DNA from: Desulfovibrio sp. UBA4079
GTDB lineage: Bacteria; Desulfobacterota; Desulfovibrionia; Desulfovibrionales; Desulfovibrionaceae
Reading direction: 5' to 3'
Length of the DNA: 17,789 nucleotides
NCBI GenBank assembly: GCA_002382645.1
Contig: DFYP01000034.1
Location: 1 to 17,789 of the forward strand
The notes beneath the pieces are model-generated. The model searched no databases. It saw nothing but the letters and a program-made list of their open reading frames with translations, and was not told the DNA's origin. Of this stretch, positions 8,007 to 15,969 are shown piece by piece; within the stretch, counting starts at the first letter, position 1, and every line of letters begins with the position of its first letter. The translations under genes were made by a program, and so were the position numbers.

Positions 8007-8735
8007 CTAGAGGGCCACGGCGCGGAGCACGGTGAAGCCTCCCAGGACCAGGAGGAGCAGGAGAACAGCGGTGCGGTACCCGGTCCCGCCCAGGCGGCGG
8101 TACAGGGAGGAGCCCAGGAAGACCCCGGCGGCCAGGGCCGGCAGACCCGTGACAAAGTACCGGAGCACGAGGAGGGTGGTCAGGCCGGACAGGGCGTGCA
8201 GGGAGATGACCGCCAGCCCGGCGAAGAAGAAGTAGCCGGTCATGAGCGACTTGGCCTCGTCCTTGGTCCAGGGCTGCATGGCGGCATAGACGATGATCGG
8301 CGGGCCGTTGGCCCCGGTGCTGCCGCCCAGGATTCCGGCCAGGAACCCGGCCAGGGCGGTCCAGCCCCGGCCCAGGGTCCGCGGCCTGGGCCGGGCCAGC
8401 AGGCTGTGCAGGGAAAAGGCCAGGAGCATGACGCCCACCAGCAGGGACAGGACCCATTCCGGAAAGACCTTCAGGGCCCAGACGCCCACCGGGATGCCCG
8501 GCACCGTGGCCAGGAGGAGCAGGCCCAGCCGGGCCGCGGACAGGTGCCGCCGCAGCTCCACCAGGAGCCAGAGGTTGATGCACTGGGCGAACAGGGCGAT
8601 GAGCGGGATGGCCGTGCGCAGTTCAAAGGCCAGGGAGAGCAGGGGCAGGGTCACCAGGACCGAACCGAACCCGGTGAGTCCCTGGACCAGTCCGCCCAGG
8701 AAGATGGAGGCGCAGAGCGCGAGGATGTCGTACAT
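8007..8735 (-). CDS. TauE/SafE-family (DUF81) membrane permease
   Basis: A 242-residue, very hydrophobic protein with about eight predicted membrane segments in two halves. The halves carry the family's glycine-rich repeats, seen as GGLVQGLTGFGSVLVTLPLL (about 14-33) and FLAGILGGSTGANGPPIIVY (about 131-150). Family members export sulfite, sulfoacetate or other organosulfur anions. The substrate cannot be read from sequence, though a sulfur anion fits a sulfate-reducer. The start at 8735 puts the first membrane segment at the N-terminus, with a modest GGGA site upstream. It is divergent from msrAB across 123 bases that contain a short palindrome. Confidence 0.88.
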   Translation of the reverse strand: MYDILALCASIFLGGLVQGLTGFGSVLVTLPLLSLAFELRTAIPLIALFAQCINLWLLVELRRHLSAARLGLLLLATVPGIPVGVWALKVFPEWVLSLLVGVMLLAFSLHSLLARPRPRTLGRGWTALAGFLAGILGGSTGANGPPIIVYAAMQPWTKDEAKSLMTGYFFFAGLAVISLHALSGLTTLLVLRYFVTGLPALAAGVFLGSSLYRRLGGTGYRTAVLLLLLVLGGFTVLRAVAL

Positions 8736-8780
8736 GGTGTTGTCCCGAAGGGCTGTCTTCTCCCACCCGGGGCCCGGCCT

Positions 8781-8799
8781 GTCAACCGGGGCCGTTGAC
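8781..8799. promoter_or_regulatory. Palindrome GTCAAC-N7-GTTGAC between divergent permease and msrAB genes
   Basis: A perfect 6+6 inverted repeat with a 7-base spacer. Its left arm overlaps a perfect minus-strand -35 (TTGACA, 8780-8785, facing the permease gene). Its right arm overlaps the plus-strand TTGACT (8795-8800, facing msrAB). A repressor bound here would cover both -35 regions. No -10 of quality was found for the permease. Some of the symmetry comes simply from two back-to-back TTGAC elements. Confidence 0.4.
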
Positions 8800-8822
8800 T
8801 GCGCGCCGCCCCGGCTTACCTT
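8795..8822 (+). promoter_or_regulatory. Candidate sigma-70 promoter of msrAB
   Basis: TTGACT (8795-8800) and TACCTT (8817-8822) are separated by 16 bases, about 36 bases before the msrAB start. The -35 is good and the -10 is weak. Confidence 0.45.
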
Positions 8823-8858
8823 GGAAGGATGCGTCCCGGCTGCGGGACAGGAGGCGTC

Positions 8859-9827
8859 ATGACCACATCCCAGGAAGCCCTGGCCACGTTCGCGGGCGGC
8901 TGCTTCTGGTGTCTGGAAGCGGATTTTCGCAAGCTTCCCGGCGTGTTGGAAGTGCTCTCCGGGTATTCCGGCGGGCCCGAGAAGGACCCGGCCTACGAGC
9001 AGGTGGCCTCGGGCCGCACCGGGCACCTGGAGAGCGTGCAGGTCCGGTTCAACCCGGAAAAAGTCAGCTATGCCGAAGTGCTGGACTGGTTCTGGCGGCA
9101 CGTGGACCCCACGGACGAGGGCGGCCAGTTCGTGGACCGGGGGCCGCACTACCGCACGGCCATCTTCACCCACGACGAGGAGCAGCGCCGCCTGGCCGAG
9201 GCCTCGCGTCAGGCCCTGGAGGCCTCGGGCCGGCTCAAGGGCAGGGTGGTCACGGAGATCCGGCCGTTCGAGGCCTTCTACCCGGCCGAGGGCTATCATC
9301 AGGGATTTTCGCAGACCAACCCGTCGCGCTACCGGTTCTACCGGAGCAATTCCGGCCGGGACCAGTTCCTGCGGTCCACCTGGGCCCAGGCCGGGGACCA
9401 GGGCCTCACCCCGCTCCAGCACCACGTGACCCGGGAGAACGGCACCGAGCGGCCCTTCGCCAATGAGTACTGGGACAACAAGGCCCCGGGCATCTATGTG
9501 GACGTGATTTCGGGCGAGCCGCTGTTCTCGTCCCTGGACAAGTACGACTCGGGCACGGGCTGGCCGAGCTTTTCACGGCCCCTGGAGCCGGGGAACATCG
9601 TGACCCGCGAGGACGCCAGCCTGTTCCCCCCGCGCACCGAGGTCCGCGGCCGGGCCGCCGACAGCCACTTGGGCCACGTGTTCCCGGACGGGCCGCAGCC
9701 TACGGGCCTGCGTTATTGCATGAATTCCGCAGCCTTGCGCTTCATCCCCGCGGCCGAACTGGAAGCCCGGGGCTATGGCCGCTACGCCGCCCTGTTCGGC
9801 ATGGAGCCGGACAGCTCCGGGAAGTGA
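8859..9827 (+). CDS. msrAB: Fused peptide methionine sulfoxide reductase MsrA-MsrB
   Basis: A 322-residue bifunctional enzyme that reduces both stereoisomers of methionine sulfoxide in proteins. The MsrA domain (about 8-165) has the nucleophile motif GCFWCLE (C15) and YHQGF near its end. The MsrB domain (about 198-315) has SGTGWPSF, DSHLGHVFPDG and the nucleophile in RYCMNS (C287). The whole protein has only three cysteines (15, 18, 287). The MsrB zinc CxxC pairs are absent (SGEPLF replaces the usual CGxPLF), and no resolving cysteine is visible in MsrB. No signal peptide is seen, so it should be cytoplasmic. The start at 8859 is fixed by AGGAGG at 8850-8855; the in-frame ATG at 8829 lacks this. 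It converges with the EF-hand gene, with nine bases between stops. Confidence 0.95.
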   Translation: MTTSQEALATFAGGCFWCLEADFRKLPGVLEVLSGYSGGPEKDPAYEQVASGRTGHLESVQVRFNPEKVSYAEVLDWFWRHVDPTDEGGQFVDRGPHYRTAIFTHDEEQRRLAEASRQALEASGRLKGRVVTEIRPFEAFYPAEGYHQGFSQTNPSRYRFYRSNSGRDQFLRSTWAQAGDQGLTPLQHHVTRENGTERPFANEYWDNKAPGIYVDVISGEPLFSSLDKYDSGTGWPSFSRPLEPGNIVTREDASLFPPRTEVRGRAADSHLGHVFPDGPQPTGLRYCMNSAALRFIPAAELEARGYGRYAALFGMEPDSSGK

Positions 9828-9836
9828 CCCCCCGGC

Positions 9837-10472
9837 TCAGACGGTCTTGGTCAGCATGGAGAGCAGGGAGGTGGCGGCCGTGCTCGTGGAGCTGCTGGAC
9901 CCGCTGTCGAGGTAGCTGCTCAGCACGTTCTCGTAGTTCTTGAGGTAGGCCGCGATCTCCTCGGCGCTCAGGGTGTCGTCCCCGTCCTCATCCACCTTGT
10001 CGAAGACCTCGGCGTCGAGGCCGGTCTCGTTCTGGCTCAGCTTGCCGTCGCCGTCCTCGTCGTTGTTCTTGATGTACTTCTTGGCGGCGCTTTGGGCCGT
10101 GCTGCCGCTGTCCGTGTCCTCGACGTAGCCCATGACCTCGTCCAGGATGTTGCTGTCCTTGGCCATGCTGGCGTAGTTCTTCACGTACCCGGCCACGGCC
10201 TCGGGATTCTCCTTGAGAAAGGTCTCGATCTCCTTCCGGGTCACCTCGTTGTTCTTGTCCGCGTCGAGTTTCTGGAAGGCCTCCTCCGAGATGGTCACCT
10301 CGTCCTGGGTCAGGACGTTGTCCCGGTTGGCGTCGTTGGCCGTCATGCTCTTGCGGGCGGCCACCTGGGCCCCGGCAGCGGCGACCATGCTGCTGTTGCT
10401 GGAGGTTTCCTCGGAGCTGGCGCCCAGGAGGTCGGGCAGATAGCGGGCGATCATGCCGGTGGTGACGCGCAT
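9837..10472 (-). CDS. Four-EF-hand calcium-binding protein
   Basis: A 211-residue acidic protein with four canonical 12-residue EF-hand loops at 47-58 (DANRDNVLTQDE), 70-81 (DADKNNEVTRKE), 138-149 (DEDGDGKLSQNE) and 161-172 (DEDGDDTLSAEE). Each has acidic or Asn ligands at positions 1, 3 and 5 and Glu at 12. The two pairs look like an internal duplication: each is followed by a similar helical stretch (FLKENPEAVAGYVKN and YLKNYENVLSSYL). The N-terminal 45 residues are Ser/Ala-rich with no classical signal peptide. The C-terminus is a Ser/Thr-rich tail. The function is unknown; a calcium buffer, a sensor or a non-classically secreted protein are all possible. The start at 10472 is set by AAGGAG eight bases upstream. 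That site lies within a long hairpin. Confidence 0.88.
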   Translation of the reverse strand: MRVTTGMIARYLPDLLGASSEETSSNSSMVAAAGAQVAARKSMTANDANRDNVLTQDEVTISEEAFQKLDADKNNEVTRKEIETFLKENPEAVAGYVKNYASMAKDSNILDEVMGYVEDTDSGSTAQSAAKKYIKNNDEDGDGKLSQNETGLDAEVFDKVDEDGDDTLSAEEIAAYLKNYENVLSSYLDSGSSSSTSTAATSLLSMLTKTV

Positions 10473-10480
10473 CGGTGGTT

Positions 10481-10529
10481 CTCCTTGCAAAAGGGCAGAT
10501 TTTTCCCTGGGGAAAAGGCCTGCAAGGAG
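10481..10529 (-). promoter_or_regulatory. 5'-leader hairpin that would hide the EF-hand gene's ribosome binding site
   Basis: On the coding (minus) strand CTCCTTGCA is followed, after 31 bases, by its perfect complement TGCAAGGAG, whose AAGGAG is the ribosome binding site of the EF-hand gene. The loop contains an inner stem TTTTCC-CCAG-GGAAAA. The structure could block translation until opened by heat, a ligand, a protein or a ribosome. The pairing is read directly from sequence; the regulatory role is inference. Confidence 0.5.
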
Positions 10530-10584
10530 AGCGCCAGATTTTCGGAACAATGAGGAGGTCGGAGGGACGATGATTGCCGAATTG

Positions 10585-11628
10585 TTAAAAAATATCCTCA
10601 TGGTGGGAACTACATGGCTTTTCAAGAAGCTTTTTCCACTCGTCATCTGGTGGAATGGTTATATCAGGATTGGCAGGGATTTTGATACGGTTGTCAAAGC
10701 CATATGCTGTAGCAATGTCTTCTGGTCCGAGGATAGTATGATATAAAGAAAGTTGTATTGTTTGAATTAGATGCAATAACGGACTTCTGATGTCTACTGA
10801 TGAAAGCACAGGAAATATATTGTGAAATAAATCATCTTTTAAGAAAAGAGCAGGTCTAACTTCTCCGTTACGCAATGGATCTTTAAATCCCCACGAAATA
10901 GCACCAACATTTAATATACATAATACAGTGATGATCTCAAGCCGTTTTAGTGTTTTTGATATTTCAAAAAATCTTAAATTAATGCGTTCGAAATTAGTTC
11001 CATTGGCAATGCTTCCAGCAAGTATAAAGCTAAAGAGTGGATTTGTAAGACCATGTTTACACTCAGACCCTTCCCTGTTTTCAACAATCCGATGTGCATA
11101 TGTTCGTGGACGTTGCAACCTGTGGCATATAATTAATTTTTTCATTGCTTCATCAAGAGTCGATTCAGAAATAGATTGCTTAATTTCACCGATAGCATAC
11201 ACTCCTTCAATGGGGAAGAAAAGTTTCCCGGCATCTTGTGCTTGAGGTGATTTTATTGGTGAAAACCAAAGTTCATTAAAAATCACAACATCACAATTTC
11301 CAGCTGTTTTACCATCTCTATCTATAACCAATCCGTCTGTTATTTTATATCTTTTTGGAATAAGTTTTGCAAGTTCAGCACGTACAATTCCTTCAAAAGG
11401 AAGTCCAGAGTCATAACGATCTATAGAGAAATTTTTTTCATGCTCCAATGTTGAGAGTATTCTTCTTTCTGCATTTGCACATTCCTTAGAGAAAGCAGCC
11501 GAGAGTGAACTTGAAGCATCGCGCGGGAGCCATTTTGAAGTGTCAGGGATGGGAGATGAGCGTCTTGAAGATGAACACTTGCGCCGTGCTGATTTTGGGG
11601 TTTGCTTTGTTTTTTTCGATTTTTTCAA
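10585..11628 (-). CDS. DUF6602-like protein with PD-(D/E)XK-nuclease-like residue pattern
   Basis: A 347-residue protein of unknown function. After a Lys/Ser/Arg-rich N-terminus (1-30) comes a region I recall as DUF6602-like (about 60-170). It runs RYDSGLPFEGIVRAEL, then TAGNCDVVIFN, then VYAIGEIKQS. The order E79 ... D113 ... E148-x-K150, with hydrophobic strands before the last two, matches the PD-(D/E)XK nuclease pattern; this is a motif-level inference. Residues 195-310 are mixed alpha/beta without known motifs. The start is TTG at 11628 with GAGG upstream; no in-frame ATG occurs until codon 162, and the frame closes with TAA shortly upstream. The gene is AT-rich and isolated on the strand, 112 bases upstream of the EF-hand gene. 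A restriction or defence-type nuclease is one possibility, not shown. Confidence 0.8.
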   Translation of the reverse strand: MKKSKKTKQTPKSARRKCSSSRRSSPIPDTSKWLPRDASSSLSAAFSKECANAERRILSTLEHEKNFSIDRYDSGLPFEGIVRAELAKLIPKRYKITDGLVIDRDGKTAGNCDVVIFNELWFSPIKSPQAQDAGKLFFPIEGVYAIGEIKQSISESTLDEAMKKLIICHRLQRPRTYAHRIVENREGSECKHGLTNPLFSFILAGSIANGTNFERINLRFFEISKTLKRLEIITVLCILNVGAISWGFKDPLRNGEVRPALFLKDDLFHNIFPVLSSVDIRSPLLHLIQTIQLSLYHTILGPEDIATAYGFDNRIKIPANPDITIPPDDEWKKLLEKPCSSHHEDIF

Positions 11629-11898
11629 AACATGCCTCGGGCTTTCACAAAGTCTAATTTGTTATTGCTTATACTAGTCACCTTTACCGCATAATTTGAA
11701 ATATGTGCTTTTAGTATAGCAAGTTCAATAAATTTGCAAACTTTGTGCTTAACCAGGCCAGAGGATAACAAGATAAAATGTTGTGTTATTTTACTGTGGT
11801 ATTGATCCCGTCGTGAAAGGAAAACATATCCAGGGCCATCGGGGGGCGAGTCAAGGTTGCCTGAAGAGACGATTAGAAGAGCATCGGCGTGTGTAAAA
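11629..11898. other. Non-coding spacer between the AT-rich gene and tRNA-Ser
   Basis: This stretch is AT-rich up to about 11810, then intermediate to GC-rich. It holds the likely promoter of the DUF6602-like gene. I see no ORF with a credible start, no strong terminator after the tRNA and no copy of the tRNA 3' end. Confidence 0.5.
11713..11740 (-). promoter_or_regulatory. Candidate promoter of the DUF6602-like gene
   Basis: Read on the minus strand, TTTGCA (11735-11740) and TATACT (11713-11718) are separated by 16 bases, about 85 bases before the TTG start. The -10 matches five of six and the -35 four of six. AT-rich DNA produces such matches easily. Confidence 0.4.
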
Positions 11899-11992
11899 TG
11901 GCGGAGAGGGTGGGATTTGAACCCACGTGCCGGTTATTAGCCGACAACCCGATTTCGAGTCGGGCGCGTTACGGCCACTTCGCTACCTCTCC
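11899..11992 (-). tRNA. tRNA-Ser (anticodon CGA)
   Basis: On the minus strand the acceptor GGAGAGG pairs with CCTCTCC, followed by discriminator G and an encoded CCA (11899-11901). The anticodon stem CCCGA/TCGGG encloses the loop CTCGAAA, giving anticodon CGA, which reads UCG. A long variable arm (TGTCGG...CCGGCA) is typical of class II serine tRNAs. The T-arm is GTGGGTTCAAATCCCAC. Length is 94 bases with CCA. The 5' end is only 11 bases after the tadA stop, so it may be cut from the purQ-tadA transcript or use a promoter inside tadA. The AT-rich segment begins just beyond its 3' side. Confidence 0.95.
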
Positions 11993-12003
11993 GCGGAAGG
12001 CGT

Positions 12004-12549
12004 TTATAGACGCTGGCGGCCCGGGGCGCAAGCCCCGGCCTCACCTTTGCGGCGCTGCTGGAAAAAGCGTTTGAGCAGGCCGCCGCACTCCTCGGCCAGG
12101 ACCCCGCCCAGGACCCAGAGCCGGTGGTTGGCAAAGGGCAGGGCGGCCCCGTCCAGGTTGGAGACCAGGGCCCCGGCCTTGGGATCGGCCGCGCCGAAGA
12201 CCACCCCGGCCACCCGGGCGTGGAGCAGCGCGCCCACGCACATGAGGCAGGGCTCCAGGGTGACCACCAGGATGGAGCCCGTGAGCCGGTAGTTGGAAAG
12301 TTTCTCCCCGGCCCGGCGCAAACAGAGGATCTCGGCGTGGGCCGTGGGGTCGTTCAGGCCGATGCTCTGGTTGCGGCCGCTGGCCAGGACCTCGCCCCTG
12401 GGGGACAGGAGCACCGCGCCCACCGGGGCCTCGCCACACCTCGCCGCCTCCAGGGCCTCGGCCAGGGCCAGGTCCATGAAGCCGCGCCAGGTCCCCCCCA
12501 GGTCGGCTTCGTCCGGCGGCACGGTACGGGGCGGCAGGGGGCGGGGCAT
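12004..12549 (-). CDS. tadA: tRNA adenosine(34) deaminase TadA
   Basis: A 181-residue zinc-dependent deaminase that converts A34 to inosine in tRNA-Arg(ACG), allowing reading of CGU, CGC and CGA. The cytidine-deaminase fold motifs are complete: H71-A-E73 (TAHAEIL), with H71 as zinc ligand and E73 as proton shuttle, and P100-C101-x2-C104 (EPCLMC) with the two zinc cysteines. FFQQRRKGE near the end is typical of TadA. The N-terminal about 24 residues before MDLALAEAL are not part of the conserved fold; a start at that internal ATG (12477) is an alternative. The chosen start is only four bases after the purQ stop, which suggests coupled translation. The tRNA-Ser gene follows 11 bases after its stop. 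Confidence 0.92.
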   Translation of the reverse strand: MPRPLPPRTVPPDEADLGGTWRGFMDLALAEALEAARCGEAPVGAVLLSPRGEVLASGRNQSIGLNDPTAHAEILCLRRAGEKLSNYRLTGSILVVTLEPCLMCVGALLHARVAGVVFGAADPKAGALVSNLDGAALPFANHRLWVLGGVLAEECGGLLKRFFQQRRKGEAGACAPGRQRL

Positions 12550-12553
12550 GAGC

Positions 12554-13363
12554 CTACTGGGCCCGCAGGTGGCGGACCCCGCCTTCCAGCAGGGTCAGGC
12601 CGAGCACGGCCTGCTCGCCACGGGTCCAGCCCGGATGGTTGGTGGGGTGGTTGAAGGCCTCGGGATGGGGCATGAGCCCCAGGATGCGGCCCGTGGGGTC
12701 GGTGAGCCCGGCGATGGCCAGGGGCGCGCCGTTGGGATTGTACGGGTATTCCTGGGTGGGCTGGCCGGTCTCGGGGTGGCAGTACTGCAGGGCCACGAGC
12801 TGCTTCTTGACGATGTCGTCCAGCATTTCCTGGGACTTGGGAATGATCTTGCCCTCGCCGTGGCGCACCGGCAGGTAGAGCCGGTCTAGGCCCTTGGTGA
12901 ACACGCAGGGCGAGGCCGGGTTGGCCTTGAGCCAGACCCAGCGGTCCTCGAACCGGGCCGAGTCGTTGTTGGACAGGGACACTTCCTTGACGAAGTACTC
13001 GCCCCGGCTGGCGGGCAGAAGCCCCAGCTTGACCAGGAGCTGGAAGCCGTTGCAGATGCCCAGGACCAGGCCGCCCTTGTCCAGGAAGGCGCGCAGCTGC
13101 TCCAGGAGCGGGCCGCCGTCGGCCGAGGTGGCGTGCCGCCAGCGCACGGCCGCGGCATGGGCCGCGCCCAGGTCGTCGCCGTCCAGGAAGCCGCCCGGGA
13201 AGATGAGATAGTTGTAGTCCTCGATGCGCACCCGGCCGGCCGCGATGTCCGAGAAATACACGATCCGCGCCTCGTCGGCTCCGGCCTGCCTCACCGCGTA
13301 CGCTGATTCCTGTTCACAATTGGTGCCGTATCCGGTAATAACCAGTGCGTTGACGCGGGCCAT
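12554..13363 (-). CDS. purQ: Phosphoribosylformylglycinamidine synthase, glutaminase subunit (PurQ type)
   Basis: A 269-residue class I glutamine amidotransferase that supplies ammonia to the FGAM synthase (PurL) step of purine synthesis. The nucleophile is C104 in LGICNGFQLL, and H233 and E235 lie in MPHPEAFNH, completing the triad. YGTNCEQESAYA near the N-terminus and FPGGFLDGDD are typical of the PurQ/PurL glutaminase domain. At about 270 residues it is longer than the short Bacillus-type PurQ (about 227) and resembles the glutaminase domain of large PurL proteins. The start at 13363 has AGGAGG upstream. It is divergent from pyrG and heads the purQ-tadA-tRNA group. Confidence 0.9.
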   Translation of the reverse strand: MARVNALVITGYGTNCEQESAYAVRQAGADEARIVYFSDIAAGRVRIEDYNYLIFPGGFLDGDDLGAAHAAAVRWRHATSADGGPLLEQLRAFLDKGGLVLGICNGFQLLVKLGLLPASRGEYFVKEVSLSNNDSARFEDRWVWLKANPASPCVFTKGLDRLYLPVRHGEGKIIPKSQEMLDDIVKKQLVALQYCHPETGQPTQEYPYNPNGAPLAIAGLTDPTGRILGLMPHPEAFNHPTNHPGWTRGEQAVLGLTLLEGGVRHLRAQ

Positions 13364-13415
13364 GGAATCCTCCTGGGGGCGGGCCGTTGCGGCGTGCGTG
13401 GACGCGACGCCCGGA

Positions 13416-13444
13416 AACATACTGCCCGGCCCGTTCGCCGTCAA
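13416..13444 (-). promoter_or_regulatory. Candidate sigma-70 promoter of purQ
   Basis: On the minus strand TTGACG (13439-13444) and TATGTT (13416-13421) are separated by exactly 17 bases. This gives a leader of roughly 45 bases to the purQ start. Spacing and the -35 are good; the -10 is fair. No PurR-like palindrome was recognised. Confidence 0.55.
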
Positions 13445-13519
13445 CACGGCGGCCGCATCCGGCTCGGGGTGGCAAGGCATCAACTCCTTAAAGGACATGA
13501 AGCGAAGGGGCGACTTCAC

Positions 13520-15156
<1,637 letters not shown>

Positions 15157-15160
<4 letters not shown>

Positions 15161-15969
15161 ACAGCGACGCCCTGTACGCGGCCTCGCTCAAGGGGCCCTT
15201 CGTCATTGCCGGGCCCTGCGTGCTGGAGGCCCCGGACCTGGTCCTGGCCGTGGCCCGGGAACTGGCCGCCGTGGCCGGTCGCCTGGGCCTGCCCCTGGTC
15301 TTCAAGAGCTCCTTCGACAAGGCCAACCGCACCGCCCTGGACTCCTTCCGGGGTCCGGGCATGGAGCAGGGGCTGCAGCTCCTGGCCCGGGTCAAGGCCG
15401 AGACCGGCCTGCCCGTGCTCACGGACATCCACCTGCCGGACCAGGCCGCGCCCGTGGCCCAGGTGGCCGACGTGCTCCAGATCCCGGCCTTCCTCTGCCG
15501 CCAGACCGATCTGCTGGCGGCCGCGGCGGCCACGGGACGCATCGTGAACGTGAAAAAGGGGCAGTTCCTGGCCCCCTGGGACATGAAGAACCCGGTGGAC
15601 AAGCTGCGCGGCGCGGGCTGCGACAGGATTTGGCTCACCGAGCGCGGGTCCAGCTTCGGCTACAACAACCTGGTGGTGGACATGCGCTCCCTCCCGGTCA
15701 TGGCCGGGCTGGGTTTCCCGGTGGTCTTCGACGCCACCCACGCGGTGCAGCTGCCGGGCGGGCAGGGCGGTTCCTCGGGCGGCCAGCGGGAGTTCGTGCC
15801 CGTGCTGGCCCGGGCGGCCGTGGCGGCCGGGGCCCGGGGAGTGTTCCTGGAGGTCCACCCGGACCCGGACAAGGCCCTGTGCGACGGCCCCAACAGCCTG
15901 CGCCTGGACCGGCTGGAGCCGCTGCTCCGGCAGCTTCAGGCCATCTGGAGCCTCGATGCCCCCTGTTGA
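15157..15969 (+). CDS. kdsA: 3-deoxy-D-manno-octulosonate-8-phosphate synthase
   Basis: A 270-residue enzyme condensing phosphoenolpyruvate with arabinose-5-phosphate to give KDO-8-phosphate, the committed step to the LPS inner-core sugar. Clear motifs are IAGPCVLE near the start, FKSSFDKANRT, GRIVNVKKGQFLAPWDM and FDATHAVQLPGG. The metal ligands of the metal-dependent (Aquifex-type) class are all present: C21, H195, E232 and D243. E. coli-type enzymes have Asn in place of this Cys. The start is GTG at 15157, overlapping the pyrG stop in GTGA, with AGAGG just upstream. It overlaps kdsC by 14 bases, so the operon is very compact. Confidence 0.96.

Larger units (their letters stand above)
10575..11830. 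other. AT-rich segment, probably horizontally acquired
   Basis: Base composition shifts abruptly from GC-rich host-like coding to clearly AT-rich DNA, and returns to normal just before the tRNA-Ser gene. The segment has one main gene, and its codons end mostly in A or T, unlike all other genes here. No integrase, transposase or flanking direct repeat of the tRNA end was found, so the transfer mechanism is unknown. Borders are approximate. Confidence 0.5.

Noticed and set aside
8000..8035. Tiny plus-strand ORF (11 codons) with GGAG upstream
   Set aside because: It lies on the antisense of the permease 3' end, is Arg-rich by composition only and has no support.
8736..9425. Minus-strand extension of the permease frame through msrAB
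   Set aside because: It is antisense to msrAB; the permease's first membrane segment starts at 8735.
9837..10472. EF-hand protein as an RTX toxin or adhesin
   Set aside because: The loops are 12-residue EF-hands, not nonapeptide GGxGxD repeats.
10530..10584. Terminator-like inverted repeat (TTCGG...CCGAA) after the DUF6602-like gene
   Set aside because: Arms are short and interrupted, the loop is over 20 bases and there is no T-run.
11830..11992. Integration-site duplication of the tRNA-Ser 3' end
   Set aside because: No second copy of the tRNA end was found at the left border of the AT-rich segment, so no att pair can be claimed.
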